The notes under the pieces are model-generated. The model ran no database searches, was not told the origin of the DNA, and saw nothing but the letters and a program-made list of their open reading frames with translations. From positions 1,116,001 through 1,180,000 of the forward strand of contig NC_022793.1 of NCBI RefSeq assembly GCF_000496595.1: DNA of 64,000 nucleotides, read 5' to 3'. The stretch is from Candidatus Liberibacter americanus str. Sao Paulo. GTDB lineage: Bacteria; Pseudomonadota; Alphaproteobacteria; Rhizobiales; Rhizobiaceae. The position numbers and the translations under genes were made by a program. The first letter of the stretch is position 1; every line of letters begins with the position of its first letter. Below are positions 38,038 through 49,033 of the stretch, one piece after another.

Positions 38038-39354
38038 TCACTGTGGATTATCAAAACTAAAAAGTTCAGTTTGATCATCATAAGAAAATAATTCAGCATA
38101 TCTTCCCCAAGATACAACTGTATTAATAGTTTCTTTAGCATATTCCTCAGACATATAGTCTTCGAGTTCATTACGAAATCGTGCAGCAGGAGCACTATGC
38201 GATCCACGCTCATCAAGTACTCGTCTAATAAGATTAACTAAAGGAACATATTTCAAAAGATGTTTTGCAAATAGTCTTTTGCGAGAATCTGTGCCAAGAT
38301 TTGCAAAATTTTTTCCTGCTTCCGTTAAGGTAATATCACCTTCACTCAAATGAACGAATCTGAGCAATTGAAGTGATTCTCCAATATGAAAAAGCTCATC
38401 AGTTTCAAGCTGCAACCTACCACCGGCCAATTCAGGAAGATCCGCTTTGCCATCATAAGGAGGTGCCATAATAGCCTCTATAAGCCCTGATAACAAATTA
38501 ATCGAAACATGTCTAAGGAACATCCCTACCCCAATACTTGCACTATTGCCTAAAATGCCAATATTGCTTTCTTCTTTTTTAGTCATAAGATAATATATCT
38601 TATCAACAATCTGACGAAATTCTGGAGAAAGGCGATTACGCGGATGCAGCATAGGAACAATAACTTCTTCTGCTATACGACCAGGATTAGATGAAAAAAT
38701 CAGAACACGATCACACATCAAAACAGCTTCTTCAATATTATGGGTCACCATTAAAATAGATTTAATGGGAAGTTTACGCTCAATCCATAAATCAATAATA
38801 TCAGTACGGAGATTTTCAGCGGTAAGAACATCGAGCGCAGAAAACGGCTCATCCATCAAAAGTAAACTAGGATATACTACAAGAGCACGTGCAAAACCTA
38901 CACGTTGAAGCATACCTCCTGAAATTTCGCTTGTATAAGCAGATTCAAAGCCATCTAATCCAATAAGATCTATCGCAAATAATGCTCTTTTACGACGTTC
39001 TTCCTTATCTATACCTATAGCAGCTAAACCTAATTCAACATTTTCCAATACAGTTAACCATGGGAATAAAGCAAAAGATTGAAATACAACACTAATATCT
39101 TTTGGAGGACCTTTAATTATCTTATTTTGGAATCTAGCTTCTCCTGAAGTAGGATGAACTAAACCTGCGATAATACGCAATAAAGTTGATTTACCAGAGC
39201 CAGATCTACCAAGAAGTCCAACAATTTCACCGGAAGCAATATTAAAATTAACCTTATCTAATACTAGTAAATTACCAGATGCCCTCTTGAAAAAAAACTT
39301 TTGGCAAATATCTTTAACCTCTAAAAGATTATTATTATAGAAATCATTTACCAT
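38038..39354 (-). CDS. Nitrate/sulfonate-type ABC transporter ATP-binding protein with C-terminal AAA-associated domain
   Basis: ATPase of an ABC importer of the nitrate/sulfonate/bicarbonate group, pairing with the double permease immediately upstream (13-25 bp). The nucleotide-binding domain occupies about residues 10-250: Walker A LLGRSGSGKST, signature ISGGMLQRVGFARAL, Walker B LLLMDEPFSALD and His switch VTHNIEEAV. A further C-terminal domain of about 160 residues (the AAA-associated domain of this subfamily) contains ITLTEAGKNFANLGTDSRKR. I start at ATG 39354; a GTG four codons earlier (39366) is in frame. No periplasmic binding protein lies nearby, so substrate is unknown. Confidence 0.85.
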   Translation of the reverse strand: MVNDFYNNNLLEVKDICQKFFFKRASGNLLVLDKVNFNIASGEIVGLLGRSGSGKSTLLRIIAGLVHPTSGEARFQNKIIKGPPKDISVVFQSFALFPWLTVLENVELGLAAIGIDKEERRKRALFAIDLIGLDGFESAYTSEISGGMLQRVGFARALVVYPSLLLMDEPFSALDVLTAENLRTDIIDLWIERKLPIKSILMVTHNIEEAVLMCDRVLIFSSNPGRIAEEVIVPMLHPRNRLSPEFRQIVDKIYYLMTKKEESNIGILGNSASIGVGMFLRHVSINLLSGLIEAIMAPPYDGKADLPELAGGRLQLETDELFHIGESLQLLRFVHLSEGDITLTEAGKNFANLGTDSRKRLFAKHLLKYVPLVNLIRRVLDERGSHSAPAARFRNELEDYMSEEYAKETINTVVSWGRYAELFSYDDQTELFSFDNPQ

Positions 39355-39379
39355 ATAAAGATCCACGAAATTAAAAATA

Positions 39380-41146
39380 TCAATTAAGCTTTAAATAACG
39401 TTCTCCATATATATAGAGAGGACGCCAAAAAAACTTATTCAAGAAAAAAACAAAACAGCACATCAAAAAAACACCAAGGAAAACATCCGGATAGAGATTA
39501 CTATCTGCAGCTTGAGTAATATAAGAACCTAAACCTTTTGCTATAAGACGTATCTTTCCCCAACTGATCACTTCAGCAACAATACTAGCATTCCAAGCTC
39601 CTCCACACGCGGTAATAGCTCCTGTAATATAGTAAGGGAAAATACCCGGAAGGATAACGTATCTCCACCATCTCCAACCACTTACATGAAAACTTTTTGA
39701 AACTTCTCTTAAATCATTTGGGAATGCACTCGCCCCAGCAATAACATTAAAAAGAATATACCACTGAGTTCCTAGTATCATTAAGGGAGACAACCATATA
39801 TTGGGATTAAGATCATAATATACAATAATAGAAGCTGCTATCGGGAAAAAAACATTAGATGGGAATGCAGCTAAAAATTGTACAAAATGCTGTGTTTTAC
39901 TAGCAATATGTGGACGCAGACCTATCCATATACCTATAGGAACCCAAATAATAGTTGCAATAATAAGAAGAATAATTACTCGCATCATGGTAATACAACC
40001 AAGCCAAAATGCATGTAAAATATGTTGATAAGTTAAATTATCCATAATATATGCGAAAGATTGCCAAAATATACCAATGCTAACACTAAATATAATTAAA
40101 AACCAAATTATATCTAATAAATAAGACACCTTTCGATTATAGAAAATAATGAACATATTTTCTATGAAATCACATTGAATTTCTCTAATGAAAAATAATG
40201 TTTTCCTAAGCTTATTAGATAATGGCAAAAAAATATTAAATAAGTTACAACCTACAAAACGTAAAAAATTTGTTCTTCGAAATAAAGATAGAACCCAAGA
40301 ATCAGATGAATACATAGTGGTTGTTCGTTCAAAACGAAATTTATTTGACCAAGAAATCATAGGGCGAAATAACAGTTGATCATAAATTATAATTACAAAA
40401 AGCATCACTATCAATGCATAAAAAACAGCTAATAAATTCTGTTCTTTAATCGCTAACCATATGTAGGATCCAATACCAGGAAGAGGTATTATATTATCAC
40501 CAACCATAATTACTTCAGATGCAACTACAAAAAACCAACTTCCTGACATTGAAATCATCATATTCCAAATTAATCCTGGAATACTAAAAGGAACTTCTAA
40601 TTTCCAAAACTTTTGCCAACCAGAAAGATGGAAACTACGAGCAGCTTCATCTAAATCTTTGGGTATATTACATAAAGACTGATATAAGCTAAAAGTCATA
40701 TTCCATACTTGGCTTGTAAAAATAGCAAAAATAGCAGCCATTTCAGCTCCAAACAGTCTTCCAGGACATAAATTCATGAAGAATAAAACTGTAAATGTCA
40801 AAAATCCAAGTATAGGAATAGATTGCATAACATCTAAAATAGGAATAAGAATTATACTGAAACGACGACTCTTGGCAGCAACAGTTGCATATATAAATGT
40901 AAATAACAGTGAAATGACTATCGCTATTAACATACGTAAGGTAGTGCGCAACGCATAATGTGGCAAATATTCTAAATCAAGATTAATCGGAATAATATCA
41001 ACTATATTACGTGATAATGTTGTCTCATGAAAACCATGAAACAGAATGATAATTACACTAATAACTAAGATAAATGCTAAAAAATCAAAAAAATTTGGTG
41101 CAATTCCGCGATAGACAGAAGATGGTAATAAATTATATAAAAAAAT
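39380..41146 (-). CDS. Double-domain ABC transporter permease (nitrate/sulfonate type), probable ATT start
   Basis: Fused permease with two homologous membrane domains. Each half ends in the same pattern, GSWFFVVASEVIMVGD with GIGSYIW in the first and GAWNASIVAEVISWG with GLGSYIT in the second. The open frame reaches a stop just above 41158. The only canonical start with coverage is an internal TTG at 40966, which would delete a first hydrophobic segment (NFFDFLAFILVISVIIILF) and the conserved lead-in to LPHYALRTTLRML. A perfect AGGAG lies seven bases before ATT 41146, so I propose ATT as the start, giving 588 residues, near the family length of about 580. Alternatively the start codon is mutated and the gene is poorly expressed. 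Confidence 0.75.
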   Translation of the reverse strand: MFLYNLLPSSVYRGIAPNFFDFLAFILVISVIIILFHGFHETTLSRNIVDIIPINLDLEYLPHYALRTTLRMLIAIVISLLFTFIYATVAAKSRRFSIILIPILDVMQSIPILGFLTFTVLFFMNLCPGRLFGAEMAAIFAIFTSQVWNMTFSLYQSLCNIPKDLDEAARSFHLSGWQKFWKLEVPFSIPGLIWNMMISMSGSWFFVVASEVIMVGDNIIPLPGIGSYIWLAIKEQNLLAVFYALIVMLFVIIIYDQLLFRPMISWSNKFRFERTTTMYSSDSWVLSLFRRTNFLRFVGCNLFNIFLPLSNKLRKTLFFIREIQCDFIENMFIIFYNRKVSYLLDIIWFLIIFSVSIGIFWQSFAYIMDNLTYQHILHAFWLGCITMMRVIILLIIATIIWVPIGIWIGLRPHIASKTQHFVQFLAAFPSNVFFPIAASIIVYYDLNPNIWLSPLMILGTQWYILFNVIAGASAFPNDLREVSKSFHVSGWRWWRYVILPGIFPYYITGAITACGGAWNASIVAEVISWGKIRLIAKGLGSYITQAADSNLYPDVFLGVFLMCCFVFFLNKFFWRPLYIYGERYLKLN

Positions 41147-41331
41147 TGCCCTTCTCCTAAAAAATTAGTTTAAACTATATATATTTAGTAGTCGACAGTC
41201 ATGAATACATTTACTAAAGAACAAAAAATTAATTAGTGTTTCGCAATATAAAACAGTTGGCACGAAACATTGATTAAATCAATATAATACCAAGTTATAA
41301 TAAGAAAGTAATTTGTCACTGATATAAAAAC

Positions 41332-41356
41332 AAAACCGGGCTTTAGGCCCGGTTTT
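41332..41356 (-). terminator. Rho-independent terminator of the outer-membrane protein gene
   Basis: A perfect 10-bp stem (AAAACCGGGC with GCCCGGTTTT) encloses a 5-base loop. Read on the minus strand it begins 22 bp after the omp stop codon and ends in a T-run (GGTTTTGTTTTT), the classical intrinsic terminator form. It is the only strong GC-rich terminator I saw in the window, and fits a highly expressed single-gene transcript. Confidence 0.92.
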
Positions 41357-41377
41357 AGTAATAGAATAGTCTATAAA

Positions 41378-42034
41378 TTATAATTTCATAGCTAAGCCAA
41401 CAGAAATAGAATGTTGGTATCCGTTATCTTCGTTAGCAGTATTATTATAATAACCAAAATTATATCCAACACGAGCAGATACGCCGTCTAACAGCATAAC
41501 ATCAACCCCTGCTCCTAAAGTTGGACCAATAGCTAATGAATACTCTTTTGTAGAATCACCAGCTGATTTAGCATGAACTTCACTAGCAACAGATAATCCA
41601 CCAGATACATAAGCTAAAACAGGATCAAAAACTTCATAACCAAAACGTGCACTTAAAGAACCAGAAGGGCCAATCATTTCTGATTTAGTCTTCTCAGAAG
41701 TTAATACATCATTTTTAACGTCAAATAAGTAGCTTAAATCAGAATCAACACCATAAACAAAAGGACCATTTTGTAAGTTAAAACCAGCAAATGCTGAAGG
41801 ACCGATAGAATAACTATATTTATTGTTAATCATACCTTTTCCTGCTAAACCCAAATATGATCCAGACCAATCCTGATATGAAATAACATTTCTATTGATG
41901 TGAGTAGGAACAACAGGTCTAGAATGACCGTGATTGTGATACTGACGACGCACAGCATCAGCAGCTTGCACAGAAAAAACAGATGCCAGAGAAAGACTCG
42001 ACACTCCAACAGCTAAGAAAAATTTACGCATCAT
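41378..42034 (-). CDS. Outer-membrane beta-barrel protein (Omp25/Omp31-like porin family)
   Basis: Small outer-membrane protein of 218 residues. The signal peptide (MMRKFFLAVGVSSLSLASVFSVQAAD) has a cleavage site after about residue 24. Mature sequence shows alternating beta strands: WSGSYLGLAGKGMIN, YSYSIGPSAFAGFNLQNGPFVYGVDSDLSYLF, GPSGSLSARFGYEVFDPVLAYVSGGL, GVSARVGYNFGYY. The C-terminal strand HSISVGLAMKL suits outer-membrane insertion. The fold resembles rhizobial/Brucella Omp25/Omp31 surface antigens. A long leader lies upstream and a strong terminator downstream, so it is probably abundant. Exposed loops would be relevant to host contact, which is inference. Confidence 0.85.
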   Translation of the reverse strand: MMRKFFLAVGVSSLSLASVFSVQAADAVRRQYHNHGHSRPVVPTHINRNVISYQDWSGSYLGLAGKGMINNKYSYSIGPSAFAGFNLQNGPFVYGVDSDLSYLFDVKNDVLTSEKTKSEMIGPSGSLSARFGYEVFDPVLAYVSGGLSVASEVHAKSAGDSTKEYSLAIGPTLGAGVDVMLLDGVSARVGYNFGYYNNTANEDNGYQHSISVGLAMKL

Positions 42035-42602
42035 TCATATTCTCCATTTTATTTACTAAAAAAAGCAAATCCCCTAATATCCTAGATACCAGAGGTAATC
42101 TACTAAAAGGTCTCTAATAACACAAGTGCAAATATTCGCTTCCACTAATAACGTAGTCAGCAAAACACTAAAGGTTGGCATAAACCAGAAACCACAATCA
42201 GATTTATGCATCAAACCTATCAATAATCAAAGAGGTTAAAAGGGTTTTTTTTCATTTACCACAATGTCAAAAATAATAGTTGCAAAAAAGCAACATATAT
42301 ATACTATACCCAACATTAACCTCTCCCGTATAAACGGGAATAAGTATTATCATACATAATATAAATAACACTTTATCGTTTAAAATATAATAATAAATAA
42401 AAAAATTATACAATATATTTCTATATATTATAGTTAAATTACTATTATAGTATAAAAAAGCATAAATTTATGCTAAGCATTTTCTTAAAAAATAATACAG
42501 AAAACATCAACTCATAAGCCTAATATTTAAATGGTGATGATTTGAAATAGATAATAACTATACTAGTTATGCATATATATACAATAAGAAAACATAAAAA
42601 GT
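42035..42602. other. Divergent region between omp and uvrC with structured leader
   Basis: About 570 bp with no gene. The 290 bp nearest omp (42050-42340) are less AT-rich than other gaps and contain several inverted repeats: TCCCGT/ACGGGA with a 4-base loop at 42324-42339, GTTGC/GCAAC at 42279-42294, and GCATAAA/TTTATGC at about 42178-42208. A TTGACA hexamer on the minus strand lies at 42265-42270. This may be a long omp 5' leader or a small RNA. I could not match it to a known RNA family. Confidence 0.4.
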
Positions 42603-44450
42603 ATGAATATTATAAAAAAATTTATAAAACAAATACCGGAAACTCCGGGAGTTTATAAAATGTTAGATTCTAATGGGAAAGTTTTATATATAGGCAAGGC
42701 ATATAATCTGCAAAAAAGAGTAAAAAATTATACTAAAATAACAAATCATACCAATCGTATTACATGCATGATTAATCAAACTAGCAATGTTGAATTTATA
42801 GCAACTTGCACAGAAGTAGAGGCCCTTCTTTTAGAAGCAAATATGATCAAAAATTTAAAGCCTCAATTCAACATACTTTTACGTGACGATAAATTCTTCC
42901 CTTATATCATGATTACAGATGATCATAAATTTCCAGCATTATATAAACACCGCGGACCACAAATTCGTAAAGGAAGTTATTTTGGTCCATTTGCGTCTGT
43001 AGATGCAGTGGAAAAAACAGTAAGCGCCCTCCAACGTGCCTTTTTTATACGCAATTGCAATGACAACATATTTGAATGCAGAACAAGACCTTGCCTCCTA
43101 TTCCAAATTAAACGCTGTTCTGGGCCATGCACCGGTGAAATAAGCGCAGAAAAATATATTAAGTTGGTTAATGAAGCCAAAGATTTTTTATCAGGATATA
43201 ATCAAAATATTAAAGAAAAAATCGCATATGAAATGAATCAAGCGACAAAGATAGAAGATTTCGAGACAGCTATAAAACATCGTGATAGGATAGCAGCTCT
43301 CTCTCTCATACAAAATCACAGCGATTTTAACACAGAAACAACGGATTTCTTTTCTATATATCGAGATAAAAATACTGCTTGTATACAAACAGTGTTCTTT
43401 CGATTTGGACAAAACAGAGGTTCCAATGCTTTCTTTCTAAAAACAGATCCACAGCTAAGCAATGCACAAATTATTAAATCATTTCTAACACAATTTTATG
43501 ATGATAAACCTTGTCCAAAAAATATCTTATTATCAGAAGAAGTGGAAGAATCTAAATTATTAGAAAAGTCTTTTACTAAAAAATATGGGCACAAAGTAAA
43601 AATAAATGTACCTAATAGAGGAGAAAAAAAAAAGATTATTATACAAGCTCTTGTAAATGCTCGTGAATATCATTCACAAAAAATTACTACTGAAATCTTC
43701 CATAAACAATCTATAAAAGATTTTGCAATAAAATTTTCATTAAAAAAAACACCAAAACGAATCGAAATATATGATAATTCACATGTTATGGGCTGCAGTG
43801 CTGTTGGATGTATGGTTGTAGCTGGAGATAATGGATTTATAAAAAATCAATATCAAAAGTTTAATCTAAATCCTAATGATGTTAGCACAAAGGATGATTG
43901 CGCTATGATGCGATTTTTATTAGAAAGAAGATTCTCAAAACTACTTAAAAATAAAATAAATCATAATATTGAAAAAAATGAATACTCTTTTCCTTCTTGG
44001 CCAGATGTAGTTATAATTGATGGAGGGAAAGGCCAATTATCTGCCGCATATAGCCTATTAAAAAAATTAGGAATTGAAAATCGTTTTAAAGTAATTAGTA
44101 TTGCGAAAGGAAAACAACGTAATGATAGACAAGAAAGGTTTTTCATAGAAGATGGAAAAGAAATTGTACTATCAATGCGTGATCCTGTACTTTATTTAAT
44201 GCAACGTCTCCGGGATGAAGCACATCGTTTTGCTATTACTTCTCATCGTAAGCGCAGAAAAAAATTGACTTATAGTCCTCTTGATGAAATTGATGGAATT
44301 GGAAAAACTAGAAAATATTCACTTCTGCAGTCATTTGGGACAATAAGAATGATCTCAAGAGCATCTCCCGAGACACTCGCATTGACGGAAGGAATTTCAA
44401 AAAAAATAGCAGATAAAATTTATCGTTATTTTCATAGAAATAATATATAA
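42603..44450 (+). CDS. uvrC: Excinuclease ABC subunit C
   Basis: Dual-incision nuclease of UvrABC nucleotide excision repair. The N-terminal GIY-YIG domain begins PGVYKMLDSNGKVLYIGKA (residues 14-32), and a Cys-rich segment CRTRPCLLFQIKRCSGPC lies near residue 160. A UVR helix (FETAIKHRDRIAAL) binds UvrB. The RNase H-like domain has IEIYDNSH and VVIIDGGKGQL, with the helix-hairpin-helix DEIDGIGKTRKYSLLQSFG at the C-terminus. 615 residues is full length. pgsA follows 87 bp downstream, the rhizobial order. Confidence 0.96.
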   Translation: MNIIKKFIKQIPETPGVYKMLDSNGKVLYIGKAYNLQKRVKNYTKITNHTNRITCMINQTSNVEFIATCTEVEALLLEANMIKNLKPQFNILLRDDKFFPYIMITDDHKFPALYKHRGPQIRKGSYFGPFASVDAVEKTVSALQRAFFIRNCNDNIFECRTRPCLLFQIKRCSGPCTGEISAEKYIKLVNEAKDFLSGYNQNIKEKIAYEMNQATKIEDFETAIKHRDRIAALSLIQNHSDFNTETTDFFSIYRDKNTACIQTVFFRFGQNRGSNAFFLKTDPQLSNAQIIKSFLTQFYDDKPCPKNILLSEEVEESKLLEKSFTKKYGHKVKINVPNRGEKKKIIIQALVNAREYHSQKITTEIFHKQSIKDFAIKFSLKKTPKRIEIYDNSHVMGCSAVGCMVVAGDNGFIKNQYQKFNLNPNDVSTKDDCAMMRFLLERRFSKLLKNKINHNIEKNEYSFPSWPDVVIIDGGKGQLSAAYSLLKKLGIENRFKVISIAKGKQRNDRQERFFIEDGKEIVLSMRDPVLYLMQRLRDEAHRFAITSHRKRRKKLTYSPLDEIDGIGKTRKYSLLQSFGTIRMISRASPETLALTEGISKKIADKIYRYFHRNNI

Positions 44451-44537
44451 GTATATAAAGAAATTAAATTGTGATTCGTGTTTTCCGTTTTAAGTAAAAT
44501 TCATATAATCTACATCAAAATTCCATAAGAGGAATAA

Positions 44538-45134
44538 ATGGCTAGCCGTTCCTATAACATTCCAAATATGCTAACTTACGGTCGAATACTAGTTGTCCCT
44601 GTGATTTGCCTATGTTTTTTCATGAATGAAATAGGCTTTTTTCCAGATACATATATTATGCGATGGATATCTCTTTTTTTATTTACTATCGCTTCAATTA
44701 CTGATTTTTTTGATGGTTATCTTGCCAGGATCTGGAATCAAACTTCTAATATAGGTAGAATGCTTGATCCTATAGCAGATAAACTACTAGTATCTTCAAT
44801 TATCTTATTAATGACAGCAGATGGAACAATTGATATATATTCAATATGGGCTTCTATTACAATTTTATGTCGTGAAATTTTAGTATCTGGACTGCGCGAA
44901 TATCTAGCAGAACTAAAAGTAAGTGTACCTGTTACACGCATTGCAAAATTCAAGACCGTAATTCAAATGATATCTATCGGATTTTTACTAGCAGGCCCTG
45001 CTTGCGAAGAGTGGACATTTTATGTGAAAAAAATAGGAATTACACTTCTATGGATATCAGCAATTTTGACAATTTATAGTGGTCATGATTACTTTATAGT
45101 TGGATTGAAAAATATTGATTTAGAGGAAGAGTAA
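44538..45134 (+). CDS. pgsA: CDP-diacylglycerol--glycerol-3-phosphate 3-phosphatidyltransferase
   Basis: Makes phosphatidylglycerol phosphate, the first committed step to phosphatidylglycerol and cardiolipin. The CDP-alcohol phosphotransferase signature is complete: Asp59-Gly60, Ala63-Arg64, Gly73, Asp77 and Asp81. The N-terminus NIPNMLTYGRI is typical of PgsA. Four to five membrane helices, 198 residues. AGAGGAA precedes ATG 44538. It follows uvrC as in rhizobia; moaD/moaE, which come next in relatives, are absent here. Confidence 0.95.
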   Translation: MASRSYNIPNMLTYGRILVVPVICLCFFMNEIGFFPDTYIMRWISLFLFTIASITDFFDGYLARIWNQTSNIGRMLDPIADKLLVSSIILLMTADGTIDIYSIWASITILCREILVSGLREYLAELKVSVPVTRIAKFKTVIQMISIGFLLAGPACEEWTFYVKKIGITLLWISAILTIYSGHDYFIVGLKNIDLEEE

Positions 45135-45235
45135 AATCAATATTTTTCAATTACATGTATCATATTAAAAAAGTAAATTAATGATTATAATTCAGTATGT
45201 TGAGAAATCCAAGTAATATTTTATATCGTATAAAT

Positions 45236-46960
45236 TTAACCACTAAATGATCTTCTAGACTTACTAAATTTTCTATCCGCCATACCATAGCGAGTACCAC
45301 GATTCATAACACCAGATGATCTGTTACTTTTAAAATCAGGCCTTCCGCCGTTCAGAGACCTGATCTGAATACCTCTATCTAATTTAATGGAAGTATTTAA
45401 AAACTTTACTCCATCTGATGAAATTTCTATAAAAGTCTGTTCCGGTTGAACACGAATTGCCCCAATACTATTGCGACTAATCCCAATGTTACGACATAAC
45501 ATAGGTATTAACCAGCGAGCTTCTGCTTTATCTTTACTTCCTACAGAAAGAGAGAACCAAGATGAATTTCTAAAATTATCACGCGAATTTTCCCTTGATA
45601 ATTTAGAATCACCTCTAGAATAAGAGCCTCTTCCTGAAGAATTGAGAGAAACAGGATTCAGTTCTTCTGGAACACAACGTCCAGCACGGTTGATACGCAA
45701 AAAACCAACTGCTATATTCTCAGGAGAATGCTGAGATAATAATTCATCTACAAGTTTTCTTTCATCTTCTTTAATAGGTCCAAGCAAAGATGAATCTTTA
45801 AGCATTCTTTGAGAATCACGTTCTATTATTTCTGCCGCTGTTGGAGCTTGTTCCCAATTTGCAGAAACATTTGCATCTCTTAACAAACGTTCAGCACGGC
45901 GCTGCAAATTTTGAGGAATAACAAAAACACTAATACCCTTGCGTCCCGCTCTACCTGTACGGCCACTGCGATGCAATAAAGTCTCTGGATTAGAAGATAA
46001 TTCAGCATGGATAACAAGATCAAGATCTGGTAAATCAATACCACGCGCAGCAACATCTGTCGCTATACATACTCTAGCTCTTCCATCACGCATCATCTGA
46101 AGCGCATTACTACGTTCTTGCTGACTTAACTCTCCAGATAAAGCAACAACTTGAAACAAATGATCTGCTAATACTTTAGTATAACGAGCTACAGATGCAC
46201 GTGTAGAACAAAATACTAATGCGTTTTTTGCGTCATGATAACGCAATATATTAACGATCGCGTTATCGCGATCACTAACTCTTACTAGCATTGCACGATA
46301 ATCTATATCACTATGCTGACGACTATCAGAAGATATATTAATGCGTACAGCATCTTTCTGATAATTCTTAGCTAAAGTAATAATTGCAGGAGAAAGAGTA
46401 GCTGAAAACATCAACATTCGACGTTTCTTTGGGGATGAATCCAAAATGAATTCAATATCATCTCGGAATCCCAAATCAAGCATTTCATCAGCTTCATCAA
46501 GAATTACAGACTTAAGATGAGATATATCCAAACTCTTACCCCTAATATGATCACATAACCTACCAGGAGTTCCAACAACAATATGCGATCCTTTTCGCAA
46601 ATCCCTACGTTCAACATTGATACTCACACCACCAATACAGACAGAAATGACAACTCCAGTTTTTGCATAAAGCCATTCTAACTCACGACCAACCTGCATA
46701 GCCAATTCTCTAGTAGGAGCTATTACAAGAGCTAAAGGAGCGCCATGGCTATCAAAAAGATCCTTATCACCCAAAAGATTTGGAGCCAAAGCCAATCCAA
46801 AAGCAACAGTCTTACCAGAACCTGTTTGAGCAGAAACTAGGATATCTTTATCAACCAAATCAGAATTAAGAATAGCTTTCTGCACAGGTGTTAAATTAAA
46901 ATACCCCCGCTCAGAAAGAGCATCTCCTATAACTTTAGGGATATCTTCAACAATTTTCAT
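45236..46960 (-). CDS. DEAD-box ATP-dependent RNA helicase (DeaD/CsdA-like)
   Basis: RNA helicase likely acting in ribosome assembly or mRNA unwinding. Motifs in order: Q-motif LTPVQKAIL, Walker A AQTGSGKT at 44-51, PTRELA, DEAD at 155-158, SAT near 185, and HRSGRTGRAGRKG in the second RecA domain. A C-terminal DbpA-like RNA-binding fold (SVGSKDKAEARWLIPMLCRN, GISRNSIGAIRV, TFIEIS) is followed by a basic Arg/Ser/Gly tail. This arrangement fits DeaD/DbpA-type helicases of alphaproteobacteria. 574 residues. Partner RNAs cannot be told from sequence. Confidence 0.92.
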   Translation of the reverse strand: MKIVEDIPKVIGDALSERGYFNLTPVQKAILNSDLVDKDILVSAQTGSGKTVAFGLALAPNLLGDKDLFDSHGAPLALVIAPTRELAMQVGRELEWLYAKTGVVISVCIGGVSINVERRDLRKGSHIVVGTPGRLCDHIRGKSLDISHLKSVILDEADEMLDLGFRDDIEFILDSSPKKRRMLMFSATLSPAIITLAKNYQKDAVRINISSDSRQHSDIDYRAMLVRVSDRDNAIVNILRYHDAKNALVFCSTRASVARYTKVLADHLFQVVALSGELSQQERSNALQMMRDGRARVCIATDVAARGIDLPDLDLVIHAELSSNPETLLHRSGRTGRAGRKGISVFVIPQNLQRRAERLLRDANVSANWEQAPTAAEIIERDSQRMLKDSSLLGPIKEDERKLVDELLSQHSPENIAVGFLRINRAGRCVPEELNPVSLNSSGRGSYSRGDSKLSRENSRDNFRNSSWFSLSVGSKDKAEARWLIPMLCRNIGISRNSIGAIRVQPEQTFIEISSDGVKFLNTSIKLDRGIQIRSLNGGRPDFKSNRSSGVMNRGTRYGMADRKFSKSRRSFSG

Positions 46961-47613
46961 ATATAAATTTTCCAGACCTTATCTTCATTGTTTTACTATA
47001 ATCAAACTATAATTATAATATACAATAAGAATATATTAACTTAAAAACGAAATGATAATTGAACTTTAAAAGCACCCATTATCAAGAGCAAAATTACAAT
47101 ATAATTGATATATAGTTATTGCAAATAATAACTTTAATCAATTAAAACACAAAATGAAAATCCATAGATATGGACTTCCTCAAAACAACGACAAAACAAA
47201 TGGCGATAAACTCATAAATATATATGAGCAATACTCCAAGTCTATATCGAAAACTAAATTTTAACGAGATTTAATAGAATAAGCAAATATTCACCATTTA
47301 CATGGCACAATCAAATACAAAGAAACCGCAAAACATACCTAAATTTGTCAATATTATTATGCTTAGCAAAGCATCTTTTGTCAATTTTAACAGCAGTACC
47401 TATAATACAAAAACATTACATCTATTAAGTCACCAGGAATAATAAAAGCTATTGGCCCCTATTACATCCCAAATCTATCGGCACATAATGCCATATACTT
47501 AGTCTATTATATGATCTATCATAAAATTGCAACAACCATAATATAAATAAATCATTAAAATGAATAGAGTTTTTTATACAACATATAAAAATTATAAATA
47601 CAACCAAAATAAC
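46961..47613. other. 650-bp gap between two minus-strand genes
   Basis: No supported gene. The part from about 47330 to 47500 is less AT-rich and includes a small TGCTT/AAGCA hairpin near 47360; its minus-strand translation carries fragments such as PIAFIIPGDLIDV but is interrupted. It may be a decayed gene. Confidence 0.4.
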
Positions 47614-48822
<1,209 letters not shown>

Positions 48823-48935
48823 TTATCCCTATCTTAAGATACATACAAAAATCATCGAAAATGAACTGATATTCGTAACATAAAAAATTAAAAATACATA
48901 TAATGCAAAATACAACGCTACTTAAAGACAAAATG

Positions 48936-49009
48936 TGGAGCGGATAGCGGGAATCGAACCCGCATATTCAGCTTGGAAGGCTGCTGCTCTACCATTGAGC
49001 TATACCCGC
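48936..49009 (-). tRNA. tRNA-Gly (anticodon TCC)
   Basis: On the minus strand the acceptor GCGGGTA pairs with TATCCGC (one G-T pair). The anticodon loop is CTTCCAA with TCC, the T-loop is TTCGATT and CCA is encoded. It is 24 bp downstream of tRNA-Tyr on the same strand, so the two are probably one transcript. Confidence 0.96.
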
Positions 49010-49033
49010 ATAAATAAATATCACAAAATATAA

